The notes under the pieces: model-generated | Told to the model about the DNA's origin: nothing | The model's database searches: none | What the model saw: only the letters and a program-made list of their open reading frames with translations | Position numbers and translations under genes: made by a program | From: Stenogyne calaminthoides | Taxonomy: Eukaryota > Streptophyta > Magnoliopsida > Lamiales > Lamiaceae | Direction of reading: 5' to 3' | Assembly (NCBI GenBank): GCA_037126765.1 | Contig: JBBCBC010000034.1 | Span: forward strand, 15,870,691-15,934,690 | DNA: 64,000 nt | In this document: positions 47,506 through 60,722 of the stretch, one piece after another | Layout of the letters: the number at the start of each line of letters is the position of its first letter | Numbering within the stretch: position 1 is the stretch's first letter

Positions 47506-49352
47506 TGTTGGGGAATTAGTTGCACAGATCTATTCGGGGTGAATATTTAAATACAAATTTAATTCTTTAATTATTACTAGCATGAATTAATCCTATATTA
47601 ATTCAAATAATAATTGCAACAACATATCATGCATATAATAAGCCACGTAAAACCTACGCATGCGGAATCTACGGGTTTACGTGAACGTACCTCTCGGGAT
47701 GGCAGTGAATTCGGTTGGACGGACTAACCAAAAGGACTTCCCAAGTATTCCCTTAGCCCTTGCTCAACTATCCGGTGGAAGGACACTTGTCGAACAATTA
47801 ACAAAAGGAAAAAATAAACTTTGTTGCACCACTTATGTGGATTTGCTAATTTTTCCAGCACATGGAATTGTACTTAGGAATGAAACAATCATCCCCTATT
47901 TATAGGAGAGAGGTGGTCGAATTTTTCAGTAGAAAATCAATGTGGGAAAAGACTTTTCTTGATCACCAAGAAATCTTGAATATATCTCCTATATTCTTTT
48001 TCCCATAATTAAAATATTCCACAAAAATCACACCTCCTCAATTATTATGGAATTTTCGAAAAAATGGTCTTGCAAGATTCCAAGATTTGGATCTTCTTGA
48101 ATTTATGAGATATTCTTGTATTTCAAGAAATACATATCTTCCATAATATCTTTTCAAGAAAATCAAGAAAATCTTTCTTGCCCATTATATTCAAAAATTT
48201 CGAAATACCTTCATGAATAACCAAGTGGGAGATTTCTTGAATTTAATGAGATAATCTTGTATTCCAAGAATACATATCTTCATTCCATAACAAAATTCAA
48301 AGAAAATCTTTCTCCCCTCTTTTATCCATAAATTTCGAAAATTTAGAGGAAACATAAGCAACAATATTTATTTTATTTTAATCACCTTTTTTCAGTTATT
48401 GGACTATTTGTTGGGCTACTCAGGGGACCTTTAGGAGAATTAAGATTGGACCTTCTAATGGACCTTGAATATCTAATATTGAGCCACAATATAATTCAAG
48501 TCCATAAATATTAATTAATCTCACTACATAATTAATATTGCACTATCCATCTTAACCCATATTACAGTCAATATGGCTCCCGGTCATTATTTCCCGTGTT
48601 TAAGATTATCTAGCCCATTAATTAATTCAAGCCACTGAAATAGCTTTCCATTAATTAACATCTTTTATCCTTGGTCGAGGAACGGTTCAACATTATTATC
48701 CATACCGGAAACTAATTCCACTTGCAAGATTTGGTATGATAAAGCTTATGAACCTCCCAAGGGGGCAAATCAAACAAGCGTACTTGCACACGATTCTTCG
48801 TATTAAATCTTAGCAATCACATGTGACCAATAATATTGCCCAAGATAAAAAGTATTGAATCTCTTTGATTCGCTACCCATGATAAGTCAAAGCAATAGTT
48901 ACCAATCCCACGTGATCCTATTTAAGGGACGAAGATTAAGAAACAACGAACCACTGAGGTCTAATTCTTCCTTGTTCAGTTCTGAAGAATTTATCCTCCT
49001 GTAGGTCCTATTCAGTGCATCAGTTATGCACTAGTGTAATCTCTTGATCAAGACAAACCAATCTGAGCCTTACACCTCAACCTTTCGCGATGGGTTGTTC
49101 ATTTCCATCTAGGTCGTGAATGACGTACTTTTAGTTACAAGGGACTGTTAATTTAATCTTCTGTGATCTGGTATCACTAAATTAACTACAATGTAACACG
49201 TACGAATTATTGAACAGTTATGCAGTAAATATATGTAACATTCAATCATATTTAAAGCATCAGTGATAAACAATTTATTTCAGTAAATAAGTCTGAAAAT
49301 TCAGTTTCGATTATACAAAGTAAAAAGCATACTTTTCAGTATAATCCCAACA
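47506..49352 (-). repeat. Copia A 5' LTR
   Basis: About 1847 bp, TGTTGGGG to CCCAACA, with TATA-like TATAAATAGGGG at 47893-47904 on the minus strand. It differs from the 3' LTR at few positions, including one 12-base duplication near 48160. Confidence 0.93.
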
Positions 49353-49357
49353 TCATA

Positions 49358-50019
49358 TTCATTCCTAAATCCTCCAATCATCAAGATTTAATCCGAGTCC
49401 TTGAGCTAAGCTCTAAATTTCAATAACCAAGTCATTAAATAGTTCATACGATCTAAACATATCATCGATATTGAAATCACTCCATCAATCTCACAACTTG
49501 GCAAACTTTCTTATACAATATTCAATTCATACCTTTTAAATTATTGCACTTCTTCTTCACTAACTTCTTCATTAACACTCGAATTAGTCATCTAAAATAA
49601 ACTATGCAACAATTATTGTCATATTGATGCAATGTGTTCCACGCTCAAGAACTCAAGAAATATGATGATTCAGAAATAGAACAAGCAATTAGAGCTTATT
49701 AGAAGCATGCTAGTGTTATTATCTTCTTCTTTGAATTTGAATTCCGCTTCATTATATAAACTGAGATCTAAAATATATCCATATATTTATTTGTTTGAAG
49801 CTCCTTTGCAAGGTCTACTTCAACTTGGCAAAACCAAACACAAATACGTAGAAACATGGGATCTAAACTGTATCCATATATTTATTTGTTTGAAGCTCCT
49901 TTTCAAGGTCTACTTTAAGACTCAGAGGACTAAAATTCACAACTTGGCAAAACCAAACACAAATACGTAGAAACGTACGTAAGCAAATATACAAAGTGTA
50001 GGCCTAATCACATGAGTAA
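49358..50019. other. Intergenic; includes a tandem duplication
   Basis: Between about 49764 and 49975, CATATATTTATTTGTTTGAAG and AACTTGGCAAAACCAAACAC recur with a spacing of about 95-110 bp. No gene is seen. Confidence 0.65.
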
Positions 50020-51514
50020 TGTTGTATATTTTTCAATATCAATAATCATATAAAAACAAGTCAGCAGCTAAAAGGGAAACAACCAGTAGATCCTTCAAAC
50101 TTTCTAACACGTTTCAAAAATATTTGATATTCTTTCGACATTGATATTTTTTTGAAAAATCAATTTCTGTGTTATTGGAATCATCACATGAGACTGAAAA
50201 AATCAGTCCCTTATTTATAACATTAGGGGGGACGAAATTTTATCTTGGAAACTATGGGATATGGAAATATTTTATTTTCTAAGAGATAATTATATCTTCT
50301 CCACATATCTTCCATATTTATCTTTTTCTATAAAAGTTTCTCTCATCCTTATCTATAATTTTTGAAATATCCATCAAGAAATCAAAGTCAAAGATTCTTG
50401 AAATTATGGGAAGATCCTGTTCTCTAACAAACCTTACATTCCTTCCATAATATATTTTCAAGAAATCTTTTCTTTAATCTTTAAAAAAAATTACATATAT
50501 ATATAAATATAATTTTCAAAATTATATTTTCTCAATATATATATCTTTTTGCAACAATTAATTCTTTTATTTTAACCACATTTTGTTAATGGACTTATAT
50601 TGGGCTACTTGAGGTGCCTTTAGAAGAATTAGGATTAGACCTCCCAATGGGCCTGAAAATCAATATTGAGTCATAATATTTTTCAATCCATTAATATTAA
50701 TTCATTCCACTATAGAATTAATATTGCACTATCCATCATAATCCATATTACGAATATGACTCCCTATTATTATTTCCCGTGTTTAAGATTCATTGTCCAT
50801 TAATTAATTTAAGCTACTGAATGCTTTAATTAATTAATATCTTTTATTTCCATGGAGTAAGGACATCTCACCCATTATTATCATACATGAATTTAATCCA
50901 TTATACATGTTTGATATGATAAACCTTGTGAGCCCACCAAGGGGACAAAATCAAACAAGACTCTCCAAGTACACGATTCTCTATTTTAAATCTTGGCGAT
51001 ATGTCATGTAATTAATAATATTGCAAAAAATACAAAGTATTGAATCTCATTGACTCGCTAGCCATAATAAATCAAAGCAATAAATATTAACTACATACAA
51101 TCTCATTTAAGTAACAGAGATTAAGAAATTACAACCACTGAGTTTAATTCTTCTTTCTCAAGTCAGTCTAGAAGAATTTCCTCACTGTAGGTCCTATTAA
51201 GCACATCATTATGTACTAGTGTAACCTATTGGTCAAGACAAATCACCAAGCATTATACATCAACTTTTACCAATGGATTATTCAATTCCATCTAGTTTTG
51301 AATCAATTATACTTATATACAAGGAACTGATAATGTGATCTTCTACACACCACATTATCTACAATGTAAGTACTGAACCATTGTGCAATAAATATGTAAC
51401 ATTCATGATATTTAAAACAACAGTGATAAAAAGATTATTCTCATAAACAAGTGCAAGAATCAGTTTATATACATAAGTAACATTCAAAGCATACTTGCTA
51501 GTATAACCCCAACA
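50020..51514 (-). repeat. Diverged LTR of the Copia A/B family
   Basis: From about 50580 it aligns by eye with the middle and end of the A and B LTRs (TTATTGGACTATTTGTTGGGC-like to TATAACCCCAACA at 51514), but with many differences. No partner LTR or matching TSD is visible. The start at 50020 is a guess from a TGTTG; a solo or truncated LTR is likely. Confidence 0.6.
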
Positions 51515-52342
51515 GACGTATTCAGCAAATGGAGATATTATTTATCTCTATAATCTAAAAAAAAAGAATATAGTATTAATTAGATATTTCTCTCTGTTTG
51601 TCATGCCTCTCTGCATCCTCTCTCTGTTTTTAATATCCTTAAAATGGATACACCTACCCACCCATTGAGACACTTCCAAATGGGTATGTACGCATTTATA
51701 TTTTTCTGGGTAATTTGCGGGATGTATAATATTTATATGCGAATAGATCTTAGACATCCAATTATATCATTATAGGGTCTGAGTAAGAACCTTGAACAAT
51801 GGACAATTACTATCCTCTGGAATTATTGCATACCTAACTTGTCTTCAGGACAATATATGATTTTATTTACGTGGTACTTCTTTGAACTATGCATTTCTAT
51901 TTCTACTTATACAACACCTGCACTATTTTTCAGGTGAGTCACATTGGCTATGGACTCCTGCTGTATATTTTGTCTTCCTTGATTGAGAGATTCTTTTAAT
52001 ATTTATACAGGTTGTGTTTTTTGGTGTATCTACAAGTTCTAAATCTTGGAATTTATAATTTGAGAGACCTTTGATTTGTTGTGTTTTCATTTAGTATAAG
52101 TGTTAATGGTTGTTTATAAGTATTCTTACCTGTTGTTTGCATGAAGTTATTTTATTTTGGAAGAATGCAATGTATGTTGCTAATATATATTACCGAAGAG
52201 GATGTTTAGGGAACTGCTAATGGGAACAGAGATGAATGTTGTTTGTGTAAAATAGATGAGAACTAGATTTTTTTTATGGTTGTCCTGCAACATTCCTTTC
52301 TAGGTATGTAGGGGTTGTCAGCAGTCTCTTGCTCGAGAGTGA
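51515..52342. other. Intergenic stretch
   Basis: AT-rich; no gene, RNA or repeat signal supported. Confidence 0.5.
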
Positions 52343-53689
52343 TGTTTGAATTTAGAGGCACATAAACACGTAATACATGCGCAGCGAAAATAAACAGTTC
52401 ACCAACAACGAACATATAATTGCATAAACGATTACAATAATCATAACGAGAAACCTTACAGTAATTCGATATCAGATTTCTCAACTATGGTATCCACGTA
52501 ATTCCCGTGAACAGATCTGCACATATTTGCCAGCGTTGAATCTGAGACGGAATTTGCTAGGAAAATTTATATTCTAGATTTTATGGAGAAACTAGGTTTT
52601 CTTGTTGTAGTGAATAATGAATCTTGGGAAGTCATATATAGGGAGAGACTGATTTAAATCTTAAGCTATCTTTATTAGGAAGATATCCTAATCTTGCAAA
52701 ACAAATCTCACAAATATGTTATTCCCTACGGATATTTTCCTATAATAATATTCCATAATATTATTTGGGATTCCTATTTAATTAAATCTAATTCAATTAA
52801 ATAGTAATAATAATTAATTCTAAATTAATATATTATTAATTCTCCATAAATTAACTATTAAATCCAATTTAATACTTAATCAACCAACTATAATCCGTAC
52901 ACGAGAGTTACTTGCTGTGTGACCCATAGGGCCTCATATATAGTCAAACTAACGGTCTTAATTGAACCATAGACAATAAATCAGACATTCTCAATATATG
53001 AGGTACGTTGCGAGAAATGTGCAACTACCTGTAACTGTAACATGGGCTATTTCGATTTCCTCCTTTCATTCACGAATACTCGATTAGTCTTGATCATGAT
53101 GAAGTGTCTATTCAAATAACTTAATCATATTATCTCCGATAACTAATTGATCACCCATGTCACACTTGGCCACAAAGTCCAAGTTGACGAGTTGACGTGC
53201 ATTGGTCAATGACTTTGATCCAATTATGATGAGAAGATGGGTATTATCTCTAAATCCACTTTGAGGAATGAATCATTTTCTTGGCTCAACTCCCACGCAC
53301 ATGTATTTTGTGATGAACCTAATCCAAGTCATATCTACCCATAGACAGGTGCAAGTGTCGGTCATGGTCAAAGTTCATCACTCCACACATGTCGTGCGTA
53401 TTTCCCTCAAGTCAAAGGAGTATCGCATCCCACTAACCGAGACACCCGTAGACACATATAGTGGAACTACATCAAACGGTTGCTCGAATGGGTATACCAA
53501 TACCCTCTAAGGTATTTGTGCATCCATCATGAGATACCTAATATCTCGTAGTAAGTGAGATCTTACTACACTCTCTAAGAGTATGATGCAGATCGCACAC
53601 CAATCTCTATTGGATCATCAATATCCCATTCTTGATGATCCTTGATCGGGGCTATTTGAGAATCATACTTAAGTCATCTGAGTTCTCAC

Positions 53690-55519
53690 TGTTGGGGAAT
53701 AAATTGCACAGATCTATTCGGGATGAATATTTAAATACAAATTTAATTCTTATAATTATTACTAGCATGAATTAATCATATATTAATTCAAATAATAATC
53801 CAACAACATATCATGCATATAATTAATTCACGTAAATCCTACGCATGCGGAATTCTACGAGTTTACGTGAACGTACCTCTTGGGATGGCAGTGATCTGGC
53901 TAATTAGACTAACCAAAAGAACTTCTCAAGTATTCCCTTAATCCTTGTTCGACTATCCGGTGGAAGGACACTTGTGAACAAATAACAAAAGGAAAATAAA
54001 TTATGTTGCACCACCTTTGTGGATTTACTAATTTTTCCAGCACATGGAATTGTACTTGGGAATGAAAGAGTCATCCCCTATTTATAGAGCATAGGTGGTC
54101 AAAAATTGTGGCAAAAAATAATGTGGGAAAATCTTTTCTTGATCTCCAAGAAATCTTGAATATATCTCCTATATTCTTTTTTCCATAATTATAATATTCC
54201 ACAAAATCCCACCTACTCTATTTTTATGGATAATTTCGAAAATAATGAGGCAAGATTCCAAGATTTGGATCTTCTTGAATTTATGAGATATTCTTGTATT
54301 TCAAGAAATACATATCTTCCATAATATATTTTCAAGAAAATCTTTCTTGCCCTTTATCTTTCAAAATTTCGAAAATTCTCTTATGAATAACCAAGTGGGA
54401 GATTTCTTGAATTTAATGAGATAATCTTGTATTCCAAGAATACATATCTTCATTCCATAACAAAATTCAAAGAAAATCTTTCTCCCCTCTTATCCATAAT
54501 TTTTGAAAATCACTAGGAAAAATAGGCAACAATATTTATTTTATTTTAAACACCTTTTTCAGTTATTAGACTATATGTTGGGCTACTCAGGGGGCCTTTA
54601 GGAGAATTAAGATTGGACCTTCCAATGAATCTTGAATTACCAATATTGAGCCACAATATTATTCAAGCCCATAAATATTAATTAATCCCACTACATAATT
54701 AATATTGCACTATCCATCTTAACCCATATTACAGTCAATATGGCTCCAGGTTATTATTTCTCGTGTTTAAGATTATCTAGCCCATTAATTAATTCAAACC
54801 ACTGAAATAGCTTTCCATTAATTAATATCTTTTATCCTTGGTCAAGGAACGGTTCAACATTATTATCCATACCGGAAACTAATTCCACTTGCAAGATTTG
54901 GTATGATAAAGCTTATGAACCTCCCAAGGGGGCAAATCAAACAAGCGTACTTGCACATGATTCTTCGAATTAATTCTTAGCAATCACATGTGAACAATAA
55001 TATTGCCCAAGATAAAAAGTATTGAATCTCATTGATTCTCTACCCATGATAAGTCAAAGCAATAGTTACCAATCCCACGTGATCCTATTTAAGGAACGAA
55101 GATTAAGAAATAACGAACCACTGAGGTCTAATTCTTCCTTGTTCAGTTATGAAGAATTTAACCTCTTGTAGGTCCTATTCAGTGCATCAGTCATGCACTA
55201 GTGTAATCTCTTGGTCAAGACAAGCCAATCTGAGCCTTACACTTCAACCTTTCACGATGGATTGTTCATTTCCATCTAGGTCGTGAATGGCGTACTTTTA
55301 GTTACAAAGGACTTTTAATTTAATCTTTTGTGATCTGGTATCACTAAATTAACTACAATGTAACACGTACGATTTATTGAACAATTATGCAGTAAATATA
55401 TGTAACATTCGATAATATTTAAAGCATCAGTGATAAACAATTTATTTCAGTAAATAAGTCAAAAATTCAGTTTTTGATTATACAAAGTAAAAAGCATACT
55501 TTCCAGTATAATCCCAACA
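53690..55519 (-). repeat. Copia B 3' LTR
   Basis: About 1830 bp, TGTTGGGGAATAA to ATCCCAACA. It is closer to the B 5' LTR than to the A LTRs. Confidence 0.92.
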
Positions 55520-55536
55520 ATCTCCCACTTATACTC
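55520..55536 (-). promoter_or_regulatory. Polypurine tract of Copia B
   Basis: GAGTATAAGTGGGAGAT on the minus strand, adjacent to the 3' LTR, as in Copia A. Confidence 0.82.
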
Positions 55537-55629
55537 AAAGTCTGCTTTTAAGTATACTACAACATGTCTCGTGTAGTCCGTGACATCTAATGTCACCTAC
55601 ACGAACCTAATAATTTCTCCCACTTATAC

Positions 55630-58600
55630 TCAAAGCAGATTGGCAACGGTCTTGACTCCCATTCCTTCCACATGTCTCTCGAATGTATTCAGAGGCAGAC
55701 CCTTTGTGAATGGATCTGCTAGGTTGTCCTCAGACGCTATCTTTGCCACATCTATATCTCCTCTCTTAACGATGTCTCGTATAAGATGGTATTTCCTTTC
55801 AATGTGTTTGCTGGCTTTGTGGGCTCTTGGTTCCCTTGAATTTGCAACTGCTCCGGCATTGTCACAATAAACAGTGATTCTGCTGGGCAAATTCGGAACC
55901 ACATCTAAGTCCACTAGAAAGTTCTTGAGCCAAACCGCTTCTTTCGCTGCCTCGCAAGTAGCTACATATTCGACTTCCATGGTAGAATCTGCGACACATT
56001 TCTGCTTGACGCTTCTCCATGTCACGGCTCCTCCCCCCATGTAAAACACACTACCAGAGGTAGATTTTATGGAGTCTATGTCTGATTGGAAATCCGACTC
56101 CGTGTAACCGATGGGGATTGGACTATATGACTGATAAACCAACATTTTATCCCGAGTTCTTTTCAGATACTTCAGAATATTTTTAACTGCCGTCCAATGA
56201 TCTTTCCCTGGGTTACTTTGATATCTTGCCACCATGCCTACGGCAAAGCAGATATCCGGTCTCGTACACAGCATTGCATACATAAGGCTTCCGACAGCCG
56301 AAGCATAAGGAATGCCTTTCATGTCATCTATCTCCTTTTGCGTCTTAGGGGACATTTTCTTGGATAGATGGATTCCATGTCTGAAAGGTACGAAGTCTTT
56401 CTTGGAATCTTGCATGCTGAATCGTTTCAAGACAGTGTCTATGTATGAAGCTTGAGATAAGCCTATCATCCTTCTCTTGCGATCTCGAGTGATCTTGATC
56501 CCAAGGATGTGTCCGGCTTCCCCTAAGTCTTTCATATCAAACTGTTTTGAAAGCCATGCCCTTACGTCTGATAACACATTTACATCGTTCCCGATGATCA
56601 AAATGTCATCTACGTATAGTACTAAGAATACCAATGCAGTTCCGACACGCTTTTTATACACACAACTTTCAAACTCATTTTGATCGAACCCATAAGACTT
56701 TATAACATGATCAAAACATTGGTTCCAAGCTCTGGATGCCTGTTTGAGTCCGTAAATGGACTTCATGAGCTTACAAACTAGGTGTTCTTGGCCTTTTTCA
56801 ATGAAGCCTTGATGTTGTTGCATATAGATCTCTTCATCAAGACTTCCGTTAAGGAAAGCTGTCTTGACATCCATTTGCCAGATTTCAAAGTCGAGATGTG
56901 CAACAATCGATAAGAGAATACGGATGGACTTAAGCATGGCTACGGGCGAAAAAGTTTCCTCATAATCGATCCCTTCTTTCTGAGTATAACCTTTCGCCAC
57001 TAGTCTTGCTTTGAAGGTTTCAACCTTTACGTCCGGTCCTCTTTTTCTCTTGTACACCCACTTGCAACCAATGGGTTTGACCCCATTAAGTGGTTCTATT
57101 AGCTCCCACACTTTGTTATGAAACATAGAACCCATTTCGGCTCTCATTGCTGTTTGCTAAGAATCTGCATCCTTGTCTTGGATTGCCTCGTCATATGTCC
57201 ATGGGTCTGATTCGTCTTGTCCAAAAATCAAGTCCGAGGACTCTCCTATTCCCATGAATCTCTCGGGCTGTCTTACAACCCTCCCACTACGACGAGGTTC
57301 CGGTTGTGAAAGTGTGTCGTTTGGTATATCATCTAGTACAGTTGGCATTGAAGTTTACCTTCTTAGCTCATTTAAGGTAATCTCACTTCTGGGTCTTCTT
57401 TCGTTCATATAGTCTTCTTCCAAAAATCTAAAGTGGGTGCTTATGACCACCTTTTGATCTTCGGGACCATAGAACATACACCCTTTTGTTCCCTCGGGGT
57501 AACCAACAAACAACCTTAATTCTGATCGAGGATCCAATTTTCCGGCTTCCTTGTCCAACACGTAGGTCGGACACCCCCAAATTCTTATGTGTCTCATACT
57601 AGGCTTGCGCCCGGTCCACAATTCTTTGGGAGTTTTGGGAACCGATTTAGATGGCACCAAATTCAAAATGCAAGCTGATGTTTCCAAGGCATGACCCCAG
57701 AACGACTTGGGAAGATCCACATAACTCATCATAGATCTAACCATTTCCAAAAGAATTTTGTTTCTTCGCTCTGCAACCCCGTTTTGTTGAGGGGTTCCGG
57801 GTGCAGTGAGCTGGGATGCAATCCCTTCATCAGATAAGTAGTTCAAAAACCCATCGCTGAGGTATTCGCCTCCACGATCAGATCGTAGAGACTTGATACG
57901 TTTTTCCCTATGATTCTCTGCTTGAGCCTTAAATTCTTTGAATTTCTCAAAAGTCTCAGATTTATGATTCATAAGGAAAATATAACCGTACCTTGAGTAA
58001 TCATCAATAAAAGTGACAAAATACTCATAACCTCCTCTTGCTTTGGTGGACATTGGACCACATACATATGTGTGAATGATCTCTAACACTTCTTTGGCTC
58101 TATTCCCCTTGGCTCCAAATGCCCTCTTGGTCATTTTACCCTCCAAACATGATTCGCAGGTTGGAATTGGTTCAACTTGGAGAAGCTCCAGTGATCCGTC
58201 TTTCACCAACCATTGGATCCTCTTTGGATTTATATGACCTAATCTTAGATGCCAAAGAAGTGTCTCGTTCACGTCTGATGAACGTTTTCTTTTCTCGGAA
58301 ACAGTTGATGTGTTATAGGATGCATTTTGTGAGTGGTGTGCACAGTTAATTGTATAGAGATTATTCGGCAACGTTCCATGACAGATAAATTTATCAAAAA
58401 GAGAAATGGTAACAACTTTATTAAAAGTAACCGAATATCCATCATGAAAAAGTTTAGAAACTGAAATTAAATTCTTTCTAAAACTTGGAACGTAAAGAAC
58501 ATCTCTTAAAATTAAAACTCTGTCTTCAAAAGACAGGTGCACTTCTCCCACTGCTTCAGCTGCCACTCTCGTAGCATCGCCCAGTGTGATGAGGATCTCA

Positions 58601-58827
58601 CTCCCACTAAGTTGTCGGGTCCGTTTGAACCCCTGTAAAGTGAAACATACATGATCAGTGGATCCCATATCCACCACCCATAAATGGGAGGCATACGCCG
58701 CTAAACAAGTTTCAACAACTAGTGCGTGAGAATTACCTTTCTTTCCATTCCTTTTGGGATTGGAACAGGCTGACCTCGATTGTCCTACTCTCCCGCTTTC
58801 CAAAACTTTCCTCATTCTTGATTCCAT
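55630..58827 (-). pseudogene. Copia B pol: protease, integrase, RT, RNase H with two in-frame stops
   Basis: One continuous frame, with TAA at 57355-57357 and TAG at 57157-57159. Copia A reads Gln and Trp at these two points. The protease motif reads WVVDMGSTDHVC rather than DSGATDHVC. The first integrase Asp (IHTDVCG in A) is Tyr here (codon 58066-58068). Integrase SDRGGEYLS and GVAERRNKI are intact. RT has QMDVKTAFLNGS and LYVDDILIIGND. RNase H ends with KASKHIERKYHLIRD and DPFTKGLPLNTFERH. No active enzyme set is expected. Confidence 0.92.
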
Positions 58828-58836
58828 GCTATTATT

Positions 58837-59538
58837 TCATGTTGAGTCTGCTTGGTTCAACTTTCTTCTCTTTTCATCATCCTTATCACCTCTTGACCTA
58901 GGATGAAAAGAAGATTTCTGTTTTGCCAAGTTCTTTTCCTCGCGCTCCCTTTCCTTTTCAACCAAAGTGAGAGCATTTACAAGATCATCCACTGTAAAAT
59001 CTAGATCTTCCATTAGATACTCAAGATAGTGGTGATTATAGCTCTTTGGTAAGGATTGGAGAATGAAATCAATCTTGGTCTTGAAATCACATTTTTCGCT
59101 GAGGATCTCAAGTTTCTCAAATAGCACCATAACCCTAAGGACGTGTTGCTGCGCAGTCGTCCCTTTTTCCATTTTTAATTCAGCAATTTCTTGCTTCACA
59201 CTTTGGATTGCCATATGGGTCTGATGTGCGAACATCGCTTCGAGATTCTGTAAGATGTCTGCAGCTGACTCATATTCTTGATGAAGGTGTCTCAACGCAT
59301 CTGACAGATGTGCCAGAATGGTATCCTTCATCAATTCATTTGCCAACTCCCATTCACCATAAATCATCTCATCCCATATTCCGACGTCCTTAGTTAGTTT
59401 TTCGGGTTTTGGTGTATCAAGTACCCATTTTTCGATGCGGTTAGGAAGTTTTAGTTTGTATTTCCAATCAAAATAGTTTTCACCAGTAAGCAAATTGTCT
59501 TTAAGTATATTGGACAGTGGATTAAAAGGTTGCGACAT
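58837..59538 (-). CDS. Copia B gag-like protein
   Basis: A 233-residue ORF in the same frame as the following pol, separated by a TGA at 58837. Starts MSQPFNPLSNILKDNLLTGENYFDW, and carries the alpha-helical gag/UBN2 region with EMIYGEWELANELMKDTILAH and KTKIDFILQSLPKSYNHHYLEYL. The C-terminus is basic and includes KEREREEKNLAKQK. The zinc knuckle is partly lost. It forms virus-like particles in the family. Pol normally continues from gag, so the stop may be a recent nonsense change. Confidence 0.85.
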   Translation of the reverse strand: MSQPFNPLSNILKDNLLTGENYFDWKYKLKLPNRIEKWVLDTPKPEKLTKDVGIWDEMIYGEWELANELMKDTILAHLSDALRHLHQEYESAADILQNLEAMFAHQTHMAIQSVKQEIAELKMEKGTTAQQHVLRVMVLFEKLEILSEKCDFKTKIDFILQSLPKSYNHHYLEYLMEDLDFTVDDLVNALTLVEKEREREEKNLAKQKSSFHPRSRGDKDDEKRRKLNQADST

Positions 59539-59539
59539 G

Positions 59540-60722
59540 ATGAACTGAAATAAACAATAATATGCATAAGCACAAATATATCACAAGGTTCGATCACACA
59601 TCATCATATTAAAATCTCAAAAAAATATGAACATGCATCACCCAACATCTCAAAAAGAGCTTTTAAATAAGCCAATGGGGTGGGTCATTATTTAAACACA
59701 TTCAAGCAAAAGTTACAAACAAGAACGATTTACAAATCTGACCAATATAAAATTCGCGGGGACTTCGGGAAGTATATGCATATCAATTTTATACCTAAGT
59801 AATAACCATGATTAAATATGGGATTATTATTTCGTATTGAAAGCCTCGTGGGGAGGGTCATCGTCGGCACTAGTAATAACCCACAATCATCCATTTGGAA
59901 TTCATTCATGTGAAAGCTATCTTTTTTGGCCGTCGGGGGAATTTCTCCAAAAGAATTCACAAATAAATAAATCATGGAGGTCAAAATTAATTCAATTTTA
60001 TTATCAGGAATAAAATTGTCAATTAATTATTTAAACATACTTAGTAATTTTTGAAGGTGAGATTTTTTCATTGGGCAATTCTCATGCAAACACATTTAAA
60101 CAAATTAAATAAAGCATAAGATAACCACAATAATAAATCAAGCAAAAGCAGAAAAATAAACATAACAAATTATCCAATTGTCATGGTTTGATTTTTTCTT
60201 GGCTTGATCTTGAAGAAACACCGCCTTGAATTTCTCCCACTCGATCGTCTCGAAAAAATACTCGTCTCGAAACACCACTCCAATGAACGCCAAGATTTTT
60301 CTTTGCTTCACCTCCCTAAATTCTTATGATTTCGAAGATGATTAAAATGTGCCTTTGTTGGAATCTCTCGCCCGATTCTGGATTTTCTCCTTTAATTCTT
60401 CGTCTCGCCCTCGATTTTTTGATCCGACATTACAATTTATTTACAAAAAATAAATAAACCTAGATCTAGACTAGTCTATTACATTGATCAAATCAAACAA
60501 ATCCTAATCTACTCGTGGATTTTCTCACGAGGCAAAACGAATCCAAACTAATCGAATTAAAAACCACAATTTATATGCATGCATAAATAAACACATTAAA
60601 TTCCATGACAATTGGATACCAAAAAAAGATCTAGCAATTCTACTATCCAATTTCAAATTTAATGTCAACGAATTAAATTACAATTTAAATAATTAGAGTC
60701 TCCAAACCGTGGCTCGATATCA
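59540..60722. other. Copia B leader
   Basis: Untranslated leader, closely matching that of Copia A except at about 60270-60380 where A has the GC-rich block. The primer-binding site (near 60712-60722) no longer reads TGGTATCAGAGC. Confidence 0.75.

Larger units (their letters stand above)
40107..49352 (-). mobile_element. Copia A: full-length LTR retrotransposon, minus strand
   Basis: About 9.2 kb with TSD TCATA on both sides (40102-40106 and 49353-49357). LTRs of about 1.84 kb begin TGTTGGGGAAT and end ATCCCAACA. On the minus strand the primer-binding site TGGTATCAGAGCC (47491-47503), complementary to initiator-Met tRNA, is two bases from the 5' LTR, and a purine tract GAGTATAAGTGGGAGAT (41949-41965) precedes the 3' LTR. 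Pol domains are Copia type. The coding is badly broken, while the LTRs differ at only about 2% of the positions compared, so it probably moved using another element's proteins. Confidence 0.95.
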
